A DNA stretch of 64,000 nucleotides, from NCBI GenBank assembly GCA_004123355.1, contig SCHM01000001.1, positions 11,046,193 through 11,110,192 on the forward strand, given 5' to 3'. Of this stretch, positions 23,592 to 35,894 are shown one piece after another (the first letter of the stretch is position 1; the number at the start of each line of letters is the position of its first letter). The notes under the pieces are model-generated. The model was not told the DNA's origin. It did not search any database and saw nothing but the letters and a program-made list of their open reading frames with translations. A program made the translations under genes and the position numbers. The DNA is from Amphirosellinia nigrospora. Its lineage: Eukaryota > Ascomycota > Sordariomycetes > Xylariales > Xylariaceae.

Positions 23592-26469
23592 TATGGGTCG
23601 AAAAAAAAATGAGTGCACAACTCTCGTTCAGATATAGTAGAATCACATCGAAGCCAGCGATGATAGTATCAATGATGGGACATTTCGATGGAGGTTTCTT
23701 TACCACAGCTGCGTAAACGCTACCTGCGCGCGAGTAGTGTAGTGAAAGACGACTGAGATTTACCGAGTCATCAACAGCTCAGTAATCCAAAGACGCTTAT
23801 GACATAATATAACAACCTAGCTCAGTCTGCCTAGCTGGTGGCCATGCGCACAGGATGGGCTGTAACTATCGTAATTAGACTGGAGGCAGGATCAGGGAAT
23901 AGAGTTATCCTTGTCGTTTTGAGATTAGGGGCAAGAGAGGCGACGAGCCCGAGTCCTGTCCGAGCTACAGTACGCTACGGTAAGTTCCTGGCCCGCAAGG
24001 ATCATCACACCGTTAGCCCCGGGATTATTCCTTAAAGAGGTAGTGTAGATCATTCATCTGGTCTGATCAATTACCTCGCTTTTCGCAGATTATTTCGTGC
24101 ATCTCTAGCACACCGTAGTTGTACACTGGTCTATCCGTAAAATACATACCAGTATGTAGAATTAGCCAGTTGAGGGAAACTCTAATGCTACCACGGGATC
24201 TATTGACAGATGTCGATAAGCAAGCCGAAATATTTCTCTCTTCTAATCCAAACTGGGTATGTATGTCGTCTCTCTGCCTGAATAAGTAAGCTGTTTATTG
24301 CCCAGGAACCAATCCAAAGAGTGAGGTTGTCGACGGGAAACCCCGCAGAATTGAATATGAACTAAGGTTTCGTGAACCTGCATGGGTTTCCTGAATGGGT
24401 AATTGATGTGCACTGACAGTGTTTCTTCAAGCATAGTCTCACACCAATCCTGCCACGCAACGAGGGCACATGTGCCTATGGTAGCATCCTGTCTTGCCGA
24501 GGAGTAGCTGTGCATATTATAGTCATGTTGTGACAATGACTTGGTGTAGCTTCGTATCTTCATTTAGAGTTATTTTAAGCAACGTGGCAGTCCACCAATG
24601 AGGTCTCCAAGGTGCCTGTTTTAACCATCCGCCGTTGTTGATACTGGGGACACTAACAAGCTTGCGTGGCCGAGCCTGGTGCTATGTCGCGGTCGATAGT
24701 GCGAATGTTTACGACCTAGAGCAGTCCTAGGAATCGTTAGCTTGGGCTTAGTGGTAGTATACTGTCGCCACAGTCCTATAGTCCTATACGAAGGCACACT
24801 ATGATGTTTTAACTCGAGGCTAGGCTAGATGCTCACAATCATTGACTACCGAATGCCACCGGCAGTTGTTGTGCACTGGCCAGATGTGAAATAAGGGACC
24901 ATATTGTATATATGAATGGTTCTAGGGCTATAAACTCCCGCCAGGTGAAGAAATGCTGAGCTTGGATCGCTCAGCGTACCTGAAGAGGTTTGGCCTAGTA
25001 AGCGACAAGGGCCACCATCCTCTACGCCACCGGAAAGCCGCGGCTGGGAAGGGTGCTGCCGGGCCCGTCACAATCCTGCGAGTCAGTCTTCCTACATATA
25101 TGTACAGGCGGACGTTCGACCGGAATATAGCACGTGTGATGCAATGTTGACGGCTACAAAGGTACGAATCCCCAATTTGAGCCCTAGTTGCGGGTCCTGC
25201 TGTGAGGCACAATCTACTCTATAAAGACAATGCAATGGTTTGCATGATTTGGATCTGAAACGGATGTCACTGCAACCCAACGGATCTCCGATCTGTTCCA
25301 GGGAAGGCTGAGCGTACACGGTTCAATCGGAACGTTGACCGCGATTTGGTTCTGTTTTGGTGATATGGGAACAATTATAGAGAGGACTGACTGCTCGACC
25401 TTGAAACCAGTGGTTCAACAACTTGTTCGTCACAATTAGGGCTGGGCAAATAAATATACGCTAGTTATTACAAGTCGGTGCTGTACAGTATACTGCGATT
25501 TTTTTAAGTGTTGTTCAGTCCAAGGTAATCTTATTGGCACACCTAGATGGACCCTACCTCATTTTCCAATTTCGGTAGCGACCGCAAGGTAATGTAATGT
25601 ATGCATTTATGCCGCCTTGATAACATATGTGATAATACCGGGATATAATATCAATGATAATTATGACCAGAATGGGAGAGATTGTTGTGGCAACTGATGG
25701 AGAGGGGACGGAGCAATTGACAAAGCAGTCACTGTGAGCGCAACAATATTGGTACTGTCCCTCATACCCACATAACTAGAGCCAGGGCCCGATTATCATT
25801 ACTCAAGAGAAACATGCCACCTAGTCCGGACATAAGGCGCGAAGCCGCGACGACGGTTATCGTGAATGTCGTCATGGTGGTCACTCTAGTGTAGGGCTCG
25901 AGTGGCGATACTACTTAATCCAACATTGTAACCCTTAGACTCCGATATCTGCTATTAATAGCTGCTGATGATGTGTGACTCTAGTTCGGTGACTACGTAC
26001 TTGGGATGAATTGTTTAGGCGGGGTACCGTTGTGGTTAGATATAGCTGAAGTCGTGCTCACAACTGCTTAGCTTTAAAGTATGAAATTAAATACTTAGAA
26101 AGCACAATTATTAATGTACACTGGGTAAGAAAGAGAGCGGCATCAGATAATAAAGGAACTAAAATATCGAACTTATCACACGCGTCTATATAGGTTACAC
26201 ATTAGTGTCGTTTATGACTATTTGGGTAGAGGTCTCAGACTACATGGGTGTAACTCCCGACCTTCGAGATAGCGAGAAATAGGAAATAAGAGACGAAGGC
26301 TTTGATATATAGACTCGAATTCTCCTAATCTGGAATAGACCCTCATGGCACCTTTGTAGAAGAAGAATTGTAATTTGATCACCTCCCAAGCTCTTCACAA
26401 AAGCCCTCGTCATATAATTCTTGTGCGCCTAGAGTAAGTAATTAACCCTGCCAATCTGCTCAGTTTGTG
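23592..26469. other. Gene-free intergenic region
   Basis: Nearly 2.9 kb in which I recognise no gene on either strand. Composition is moderately AT-rich and open stretches are short. No terminal repeats or transposase motifs were seen. Confidence 0.45.
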
Positions 26470-27523
26470 TCAATTAAGAAAATCTCCCTTTGTCTTTGCA
26501 AGCTGCTCGTCGTAGTCTAGATGATGGTAAGCGATAGTTATTAAGAGAAGATAAAGCCACATAGGCCAATATATGGTAACTCACATGGCTGGAACGCTAG
26601 CCACCCCTTTTCGGGCCCACCAACCTGCGTCGCCGTATACGCAGCCTCCTCCTCGTCAATGAATTTCTTCTCATAGCCACCGGCGGCCGCCGCGTCAGCG
26701 AGGAGCTGGGCCTGGCACGTCCTCTCGAGGCTGAGGAACCAGAAGGCCGCCTCGTCCACGCTCTGGCCGACGGTGAGGATCCCGTGGTTCTGAAGGATCG
26801 CGGCCTTGCCGTCCCCGAGCGCGGCGGCGATCCGCCGCCCCTCTTCCTCGTCCACCACCACGCCCCTGAAGTCCCGGTACACGCCGTGCGACTTGTGGAA
26901 CCGGCACGCGTCCTGCGTCAGCATCTCGAGCTCCCGCCCGAACGCGGAGAAGGCCTTCCCGTGCACGCTGTGCGCGTGGCATGCGGCCGTCACGTCGGGG
27001 CGCGCCTTGTGGACCTGCGAATGGATCGCGAAGGCGGCCGCGTTGATGGGCTCGTTGCCTTCCACGACGTTGCCTTGCTCGTCACATAAGATCAGGTCAG
27101 ACACTTTGATCAGTGAAAAGTGCATCGAGAGGGGATTTAGCCCTGGTTGTCTCGTTAGTATTTTCCATCCAAATACCCATGAAGTTTAGGAGAGTTGGGA
27201 TCGGGACTTACAAAAATGATCTGTCAGGATCGGGTCACGTACAGAAATATGGCCGGCGACTCCTTCGTCGAAGCCCGGTCGGCGAAGACCCGGAAGGCGG
27301 CGGCAAGATGTTGTTTCCGATACAAGCGCTCGTCCTCGAGGTTCTCAAATTTCGGGTAAGATCTGATTTTTAGCGTCTTCCCGCTCTTCGTTGTCCCGAG
27401 TACTTGGATTTGGGCAGGAGTTTGATCTCTCTGCGTTCCATTCACAGTGATCTTTTCCGGCGCCGATAGGTGCGCGGGAACGGCGATTGCCGTCTTATTG
27501 GCGACCGTCTCGGTAGCGGACAT
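26470..27523 (-). CDS. Class II aldolase/adducin domain protein
   Basis: Cytosolic member of the class II aldolase/adducin fold, a zinc-dependent lyase or epimerase family; the fungal substrate is not known. Exons: complement(27212..27523), complement(26585..27142) and complement(26470..26516); both introns have GT-AG ends (donors GTAAGT and GTGAGT). The fold starts near FENLEDERLYRKQHLAAAFRVFADRG, then EGVAGHISVRDPI. The metal ligands are in CHAHSVHGKAFSAFG (His-x-His) and the later LQNHGILTVG (His). The last 47-base exon encodes YYDEQLAKTKGDFLN, the usual end of fungal homologues, so a stop-to-stop reading would miss it. The predicted length is about 305 aa. Exon 1 has one frame break near 27275 (CGGGCTTC one G short of Arg-Gly-Phe). 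Exon 2 is far richer in G+C than the flanks. Confidence 0.88.
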
Positions 27524-28437
27524 GATGGCGTTTCCTCAATTCAATATCTTAGTCTCTGCTGTGACCTTTAAGCACATTTGGCCGGTATGTGATTGTCTTT
27601 GGATCGCAGTGTTGCTTCGACGCGGGGAAGTGGTGCTGATAAATAAACCGGAGTTGGACGACACCACGGAATCATGTTTCCGGGCGCTCTCCTCAAATCG
27701 GTAGATCGATTTCTAGCCATAGAAATAACATTGCGGGGAATATCAGAATCGGAGAACCAGCTCCACCCAGCGGTTCGGATAGTCACAGCGTACGTTAGGT
27801 AGTCTTCGAGTATGCGGTTTAGACAATGATATTATCACTGTTGATAGGTTTGTCGTTCTCAGGTCTTGGTTCTGACAGATATTTCTGAACTATCTTATAA
27901 ACGCTGATTTTAACGTGCGAAGTTTGCTGCTATCGTTGGATAGAGAGGTCCCTGGATGGCGGGAGCTACCCGTTAGAAACAGATCTAAAACTAATACTTA
28001 AGCCTAGCCTAGAGTTCATATCATACCTATAGCCGCTTCTTCCTACTAGATGTATGAGAATATCTACTATCTAATAAATAAAGGTGCCTTCAAGGTGAAG
28101 TCGAAATGCTCTTAGGCGATGAGGTCCTAATTAGCGACGCTGGAATTGGAGTTCCGATCGCAACTTTTGATAGTTGTGCAATAATAATTATTTGCGTTTA
28201 CTATGCATGAGGCGTAACTCTTTCGAATAATGTCTGTATGGGCACTTCTGCAAAGTAACGGTAATCTCGGGTGTTACTTATTCAGGGTGAACTATGTCAA
28301 CCATCTGGGTCGTTAGCTGAGGTAAACAAACATCGATCGAGAATATGTTACCTGTAGCCCAATTTATGGGCGGCTGCAATTATCCTGTTCTCATATTTCT
28401 GGGCCTCCTATCCAAAGGCAAGGCGTATACTGGGCGG
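27524..28437. other. Intergenic, gene-free
   Basis: About 900 bases upstream of the class II aldolase gene and downstream of the C6 regulator. Nothing recognisable was seen. Confidence 0.45.
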
Positions 28438-29891
28438 CTAGTCTTCATGTTCAGGGGAAGGGTATATTGATTGGCTCGTCAATGTAATCTCTCCAGTTAC
28501 AACCCTTAGCGGCCATGCCATTGCCCACGAGTAATGGGCGGGTATCATATTGAAGATGCCGTTTATGCTGTAGTGTACGAAGTCGCGACCGCCGGCTCCA
28601 CGACTCCACCACAAATGGTCGATAAATCCCAACACGGCGATGATGCGAGCATAAAGCGCGAGAGCCAATGTGTCGCCGGCCTCTAACATCGTTACTTCAC
28701 GGTTTGATTTAGCTATTGCCTCCCAAAGTAGATAGAAACGTAGATAATAAAGGGTCTTCTATATTATACTCCTCCTTTATGTCAAAAGAGGAAGGGGGAT
28801 TTGTATTCACTTACCATAGCGAGAGTTCATTCGGACCGCCATCGTGAAACCAGCCTTTGGAGAATGGTGCTGTCCGTCCTCAGGCATAATGACCTATACA
28901 GACTGATTATACAGTGGCCGTGTCTTGATACGCAGTTGCTTCATCGGCCGGCATCACGTCAACGTGAAATGCTTCTAGAAGCTTTTCTATATCCTCTCGT
29001 ATGTTGCATAAGAGCGGATGCTCATCTTGGGTGAGGCTGTTGCTTGGGGCAAGTGACCAGATAGACTGCTGATCGTAACCTGCTTTAGAGAGCCATCCGT
29101 CGTACTGCCGATGAAGGGCGCAACACCCACGAACCAAGGCAAATACACTCGAGGGAATGCGGTATGTATCTGACCCCGACGACCTTCGGTGTGCAAGCTG
29201 CCAAGACGTAATGCACAGCATGAAAGCGGTGACAAACAACGGCTCGGCGAGGGATTTGTCGATACAGCCGAGTGAATACCGGTGCTTTGCCAACGTTTGA
29301 TCGAGGTAATGGTTGGCGGCAATGCCCAATTTGTGGTCGTCTGGCATGAGGTCTTGCATGTGGAGGGCTGCGACGGTCAATAGCGAGTTAAGCAACAGAT
29401 CTGACTCAAAGGCCATCTGAGGCACTCTGTCTAGCCAGAGCTCCTTGCTCGTATACCCATAGGTTGCCGGCAACTCCAACGCAGCAAACTGGTGTTGGTA
29501 CATGAGTCGCATTTCCAACTGCCGCTGCCCATAGTTGGCGGACACGCCCGTCGGCCGTGTTGCTATGCTTAGAGATGGCAGATCCGAGTTGGCCGGACGA
29601 AGGATGCGTCAGCTTCGTGTCTAGAGGGCTCCCGGACGAGTCTCCGTCGAGGCGTCGGGACTGATGGGTAGTCACATTTGTCAATATCAAAATATCTCTT
29701 TGCGCAGTTCCCGCACAACGGCTTCGCTTCATCGCACTAGGTATCTAGAGTCAGCTGCTGCTGTCATAGATGAGCTTGCGGATGGTCACAGACTAAGGGC
29801 ACCGTCTAACCTTGATCTTTCGCTGCTTGCATGTCCGGCAGCCGTGCCGCGATTTGCGCAGGCGAACCCTTACAGAGAGTAAGTGATCCAT
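28438..29891 (-). CDS. C6 zinc-cluster transcription factor
   Basis: Nuclear regulator of the Zn2Cys6 class with a Upc2-like body. Exon 1, complement(29811..29891), gives 27 residues ending GCRTCKQRKIK. After a 74-nt intron exon 2 starts at 29736 with CDEAKPLCGNCAKR and DKCDYP, completing the six cysteines. The middle part includes LWLDRVPQMAFESDLLLNSLL and LTVAALH, typical of the fungal-specific activation/dimer domain, then LAKHRYSLGCIDKSLAEPLF. A last intron (28695..28814) leads to LEAGDTLALALYARIIAVLGF and the WAMAWPLRVV end. The frame breaks near 29600, and the stretch 28820-28910 is in unresolved frames, so an extra intron there is possible. The target genes are unknown; the class II aldolase gene lies on the same strand 900 bases upstream. 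Confidence 0.82.
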
Positions 29892-31646
29892 GGTCTACTC
29901 TCTTTACGCAGTCGACGCCAACTGGTTGGTTTATTCCCCGCGAATGTGCCGCGACACGCGTTGTCAGTCAGTCAGTCCTTCTTTATACTATACAAGCTAA
30001 CGAACGGACTTTGCTGATTTTCGGGCTTGGCTTGGAGAGAGTCAGATCCTCCAGGTCGCTGGCTAATTAAATCATACGGAGTACCTTACTTAACCTGGCC
30101 AGGATATACCGTGCGCCTCTTGGACTGACGCCAACCTACAGTACTACTTTGGTACACTAATCATAAGCAACTCGGGGGTTTCCGGCCGGCATAATCTCCC
30201 CACAAACTACAGTAAGCACAGTCCAATTGATTATAAACCGTTCAAGGGGTAGGTCATTAGAGGAAGCTGAGAAGCCGGACCTGGGCAGGCCCTGGGTATC
30301 CTATCCTATCAGGGGCCCTATCTAGTGGACCTGGACCAGCCCGGAAGCATGCCAAGTTGGATGAAGCTTTACTGGGCTGCCGTTCGGGACTGTCCCGAGC
30401 GGACTCGTAGTGTGCATTTTGAACGTGGAGATGTATAGTGTATGTATGTGTAAGTAAGACTAGCCATCCCGCGCAAGGCTCGTCCCGGGCCAACCACAAG
30501 TGATTTATTTACGGTGTAATTGCTCAGCTGAGTAAAAGTGAATGTCCATCACATATATATTCTTGGCTTCCTTACAGTACAACTAACTAACTAACTAACT
30601 AACTATCCAGCAGGTTATGGCTGCGGTGCTCCTTTGCCTCCGACGAAGCCGTTCGTTATGCTTCCAATTTCACGACGCAGGCAAAGAGTAGGTGGAGCAA
30701 TGGCGATGTGAACTACACTAGACTTTCGAGGTAGGAGATGCTATTATTGACAACAGTGAAAGTGGAGTCAGCATTGATGATTAATCTCTGACCAAAACTT
30801 AGTCACCCATTTCAGTGCATCTCTTGAATTAAATTACCTAATCCAATCATTGATCCAATTATACTCTTTATCTGCTGTCTTCTGCTTCTACTCTCACTTC
30901 TACTTGTAACTATATGTACAAGCTCGACCATGCTAACATGATCCTTTGTTTGCCCTGACTAGACAGCGGATTCTAGGCTACACTGGATTGGTGCTGGGTG
31001 CTGGGTGTTGGGCTGTGCCGATAAGCGATAAGGCGGGATGAGCCACTCTTGCTTATGAAACAGTGACGACGATGGGCGATGACGTGCGGGCCCCTCTACT
31101 AACTACCTACTACCTACTGTAGGCAAGGTCCTATCTTAGGTAGTGTGCGAATTGATTGCTATCGTGATGGCGGCTTCAACTCCCAACTTTCCGCCTCCTC
31201 GCTACCGTGTGGTTTCCAATGGATGGATGTAACTACAATATACCTGTGTGTTAACCCAGCCTGAAAGCCTAGACGTTGAAGTAGCCCTATTTATTATGTT
31301 ATTGCTATTCAGTCTCTACGACACTGTTCCGCCTATCGTGACCGACCTCTCATCTAGCGAATCATCTAGCGATCCATCCGCCCATTCATCTACCCGCCTT
31401 ACCCGCGACGCCGCGAGAGGCCGAGCCGCTGTGCTCAGCACATCTGGCAAAACGAGAGAGCATATTCAAGACCTTTCGTCTGATTGTAAATAGTGCATGA
31501 CCGCACCCACTTGCTCTTTGTCAGCTCTCAGCTCTGAACCAGTGCCGTTCGCACCGACTACACACCACATCACGTCAGATCAAATCAGATCACCGTACTG
31601 TACTATATCGGATACTCGTTGCCAGCCTAGCCTAGGCGCCGTCAAA
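29892..31646. other. Intergenic, divergent C6 factor/arrestin
   Basis: About 1.75 kb between divergent genes, with an AACT microsatellite at 30581-30605. The stretch just before the arrestin start (31450-31646) is open on the plus strand but Ser/Thr-rich and is likely 5' leader. No other gene was seen. Confidence 0.45.
30581..30605. repeat. (AACT)n microsatellite
   Basis: Six perfect AACT units in intergenic DNA. Confidence 0.9.
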
Positions 31647-33191
31647 ATGTCTGTACGGATCGCGCTTGATAAACCTCCCGAATTCTACACGAACCTCGAC
31701 TTCGTCAGTGGCCGCGTTCTCATAGCCCTCCATCGCCCCGAAACCATTGGGAATATCATAGTCAAGCTGGAGGGCGAATCCCGCACCGCTCTAGTCCTCC
31801 AGCCTGAGCGCCGCCCCGGCCGCCGTGACGAGTACGATGGGCCGGGAAACAACGTAACCGAGAACCACAAAATCCTCTATAAGGTATTTCAGGTCTATCC
31901 TGACGATGGCGTCGCCCTGCTGTTGCAGCCGGGCGTGCACGAGTTTAAGTTTGAATTTAAAATTCCGCTCAATAACATCTGCCACGATGCGCGAGCCATC
32001 AGCGCTGTCATGGGCGTGGGAGGCGTCGGTGGCGCCGGCAATGGAGGTATTCTTGGCAAGAGCGGCTTCCGCACCATGGACGGAACAAAACAGCTGATGC
32101 TAGCGCACGTCAAATCCACGCTCCCCCCTCGCTTACAGGCTTCCCCCAGCAAGCCGAGATACGGTACTACATCAAGGTCACGATACAACGCCGGGCATCT
32201 TCAAGGAGAATTGGCGCTATCAGCTCGGGTTGAAATTCCTGCCCATCGAGCCGCCTCGGCCAGACTCGCAGAACCAGGAGGCCTTTGCCCGTCGCCCCTT
32301 CGCCTTCAAGCCACGCACACCGCTCTCAGCTCGGAGGTCTTTCTTTGGCAGCAAGCCTTCCAGTTTCCCCAATGGAAACGGCCCGACCCCTCCCTCGATC
32401 GAAATATCTGCTCGATTGCCGTTTCCCTCCATATTGACATGCAACGAGCCAGTCCCTCTGCGCTTGATTGCGAAGAAACTTGCGCCATCACAAGAACAGG
32501 TCCATCTAACGGCGCTTGAGATCGCCTTAGTCGGCCATACGCATATCCGCGTGTCAAACTTTGAAAAGGCCGAGCGGACTAAGTGGGTTGTAGTGTCAGC
32601 ACTTAACCTCTCAATAGCGCTGGGATCGCCTACTGACCCGGTGGACACGGAGTTCGTGATCCCGAATACAATATGGGCAGCCCAACGACTCCCCAACACG
32701 ATTGCTCCCTCATTTAGAACCTGCAATCTCAGGCGGCGGTATGAACTCGAAATGATGATCAGCTTAAGCTGGGGCCTGCCAGGGGCGGGAAAAGCAGTGG
32801 CATGTTGCCACAGGTCCTCTCACTCCCATTAAATATGTCGAAGATCGAGGTATATTCAGGTATCAGGCCGCCTGTCGCGCTACTCTCCACGGCGACCACA
32901 GCCCCTGTCGGCACGGGCACCAATGTAGCCAGTCCTGTCAACGGGAATGGGCCAACCCCGCGACCTCCGCCTCGCCCGAGCGCAAATGGTGGTCCATCGA
33001 TCCCGCCGAGACCCAGTGATCCGTTATACCCGCCGCAGCTAGGGCCGGACAACGTACCGGCGTACGATGATGCGCCGCCGAGCTACGACGAAGCCATGGC
33101 CGAGTCTCTAACAGGGCCGTCTGACCGCCCTGCCTATAGTGGCGTCACGGCCGAAAATGCGCCGAGCACGATGCCAGCTGAGAAGAACTAG
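31647..33191 (+). CDS. Alpha-arrestin with PY motif, frame breaks
   Basis: Arrestin-domain adaptor, the class that recruits the Rsp5/HulA ubiquitin ligase to membrane transporters. It is intronless and about 515 aa. The N-terminal arrestin fold starts FYTNLDFVSGRVLIAL and includes IVKLEGESRTAL and PGVHEFKFEFKIPL. The C-terminal fold has KLAPSQEQVHLTALEIALVG, HIRVSNFEKAERTKWVV and DTEFVIPNTIW. The Pro-rich tail carries PPSYDEA near 33075 (a PPxY motif) and NVPAYDDAP just before it. Three frame breaks are evident: near 32122 in a C6 run (one C short), near 32191 (GCCGGGC one C short) and near 32755. Between the first two the middle frame reads AEIRYYIKVTIQRPGIF, a strong arrestin strand. The start has an AAAATGT context. 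Confidence 0.85.
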
Positions 33192-34235
33192 ATTACTGAC
33201 GTTGGAACATGGGCTTTTCAAAAACTTGCTTCGGCTAGGAGAAATTGTATCAAGCGCAGACAAAATCGCGATCTTGTTCTGGCACTCACTGTAAGATTAA
33301 CACCTGTGACTAAAGGGGAGGCGCTGAATGGTTGGATTATATTGATAAATGATACCCCTTTCCCTTTATCTCACCCACATAATGCTGCGTTCTGGCATGA
33401 ATCCCATAGCGGATGGCGCTCGAGGCTCGGATACAGGAGTTTAAAGCATAATCGCGTAGAAAATTGACTGCAATTCTTTAACCAGGACACGGATGAGAAA
33501 TTTAGACTTAACAATGATAATTAAACGGCCCTTTTTCTTAGATGACTACGCGCGCCCGTTTAGGTGTCTTCGCTGTATAGCACCAGACTCTGTCTGCCTA
33601 GTGCTAATTAGGTTTTGTAAATTTGGAGGTCGGAACTTCTCCCAGTTATGCAATGAACCAGTTATACCAGAGCAAGATGTGACAAATACAAAGAAGCGTG
33701 ATTAGATAGGTACTAATTGCCTTGCGCAGTGGCTATTTCCCGGGACCTCGAGCCTATGATCAGAGAAAGGAAGCTGCGAGAGAAATATAGCGGTAGAATA
33801 CGGTTTTACCACCGTTATTCGTGGTCCGATACTGAACTTCACGAAGGGACTGTACACATAACGAATTGACACGGATGGGCGTTTTTTATACGAAAATATA
33901 TAGATAGATATAGACAGTTCAACGCGTGATCCTATATACAGTGCGGTGGTTGTTTAGATCTAGGGAGTTGCGATAACGTGCGAAGCCATCTATCTATGTT
34001 CGATATAAACGACGAAGAGGATCTGAAGAGACGAGAATCTACTCCTCCTTGGGTGCACCTCCTGCTAGAAATGCTATCTATGCAACAAAATGACAGACAG
34101 AGAAGGTCAGTACCAAGTGAGCCCAAGCGTTGCGACGATAGCTGTCTTCTAGATCTACTGTAAATCGCGTCCTCCTAGCGTAGCCCGAAATGATGTCTTG
34201 CGAGTCCGGCCTCTGCTGAGGTCGAGGGTAGGCGC
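33192..34235. other. Intergenic, convergent arrestin/IDP1 3' ends
   Basis: About one kilobase between two convergent genes. A 61-codon open stretch at 33978-34163 (+) lacks family resemblance and is probably chance or untranslated 3' sequence. Confidence 0.45.
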
Positions 34236-35894
34236 TCATAGCTTCTCCTTGAGGGTATCCTTCATCCGCTTCTCGACGGCGTTCAGATATTCGGTGGTGG
34301 TGACGTAGTCCTCGCGGCCCGTCTTGCCGCACGCCAGGGCCAGGTCCTTGGTCATGATGCCGTCGACGTCTACCGTGTCGACGCAGGCCTTCTCGAGGGA
34401 TTCGGCGAAGGCGACGACTTCGGGGGTGTTGTCGAGCTTGCCGCGCTGGATCAGGCCGCGGGTCCAGGCGAAGATGCTGGCGATGGGGTTCGTCGACGTC
34501 TCGCGGCCCTTCTGGTGCTCGCGGTAGTGTCGCGTCACGGTGCCGTGGGCGGCTTCGGATTCGAACGTCTTGCCGTCGGGTGTGATGAGAACCGAGGTCA
34601 TAAGGCCGAGCGAGCCGAAGCCTTGGGCTACGATATCGGATTGCACATCACCATCGTAGTCTTCAATCGTGAGTTAGCGCGCCTAATTATCCAACACATG
34701 GCTTGGACGACTTACTCTTCAGGGCCATGATGTATCCTCCAGAGCTCTTGATCATCTGGGCGACCATGTCGTCGATGAGGCGGTGCTCGTACCAGATGTT
34801 CTTGGCCTCGAATTCCTTCTTGTACTGGGTGTCGTACAGCTCCTGGAAGATGTCCTTAAACCTTCCATCGTACTTCTTGAGGATGGTGTTCTTGGTACTC
34901 ATGTAGAGCGGCAGGTTCTTATCGAGGGCGAGCTTGAAACTGGCGTGCGCGAAGCCGGTGATGCTCTCATCCGTGTTATACTGCGTTTGTGAGACACCAC
35001 CGCCCTGCTTGAATTGGAAAACCTCGATCTCCTCAGGCTGGCCACCCTCGGGGGTGTAAACCATGCTCAGCTTGCCAGGGCCCGGGATGACAAGGTCCTT
35101 GGCTCGGTATTGATCGCCGAAGGCATGACGTCCGATAATGATGGGCTTCTTCCAGCCTGGTACCAGTCGAGGAATGCGGGGTATGACGATGGGCTCGCGA
35201 AAGACGGTACCGCCGAGCGCATTTCGGATGGTGCCGTTGGGAGATAGCCACACTAGCAGACAGATAGATCACAAGTTAGCAAACAGTGGGCAGCGTACAT
35301 AGAGTGATCCATGGTTGTAGCAGTTAACGCGACAGAGCTAGGGGCCTATGCGACAACCAGGGGGTGCGGGGTCGTGAACTCCGTCATGGATGCTGCAGCA
35401 GCACACGCCATGCAGGTATGACTGCAGTGGTGCAGTGACGGCGCCAATATAAGAAAACGCATGTGTCCGGCTTGGCTTACTTTGCTTGAGCTTAAACTCC
35501 TCGACACGCGCCTCATCGGGGGTGATGGTGGCGCACTTGACACCGACCGAGTACTTCTTGATCGCCTCGGCAGCATCGATGGTGACCTGGTCGTTTGTCT
35601 CGTCTCGGTACTCGAGACCGAGATCGTAGTACTTCAAATCGATGTCGAGGTAGGGAAGATGAACTTGTCCTTGATGTCCTTCCAGATGACCCTGGTCATC
35701 TCATCGCCGTCAAGCTCGACGACGGGATTCTTGACTTTGATCTTGGGCGCCATGTTGTATCGGGTATGGTGGAAGAAAGCTACGGGTACGGCGGGCCTGG
35801 CGACAGCAAAGGGTGACGACCGGAGGAGGGGACGCGCCGATCTGGGCAACGAGGATGGCCGGACGAGACGGGCGGCTGGAAATATGGCACTCAT
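34236..35894 (-). CDS. IDP1: NADP-dependent isocitrate dehydrogenase
   Basis: Oxidises isocitrate to 2-oxoglutarate with NADP, supplying NADPH. Exons: complement(35481..35894), complement(34716..35252), complement(34236..34660); donors GTAAGC and GTAAGT. The product is about 458 aa. The first 47 residues are Arg/Ser/Pro-rich without acidic residues, a clear mitochondrial presequence. A second Met at 35753 starts the cytosol-type enzyme ([21 protein letters not shown]). Further signatures are [20 protein letters not shown] at the first splice, [46 protein letters not shown] at the second splice, and [17 protein letters not shown], which binds NADP. It ends LKEKL. One frame break lies near 35652, where CCCTACC is one C short of Pro-Tyr-Leu-Asp. 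Confidence 0.95.

Noticed and set aside
26695-27189. Several long frames on both strands in the aldolase exon
   Set aside because: High G+C content of exon 2 removes stop codons in all frames; only the frame with the CHAHSVHG and NHGILTVG motifs is conserved.
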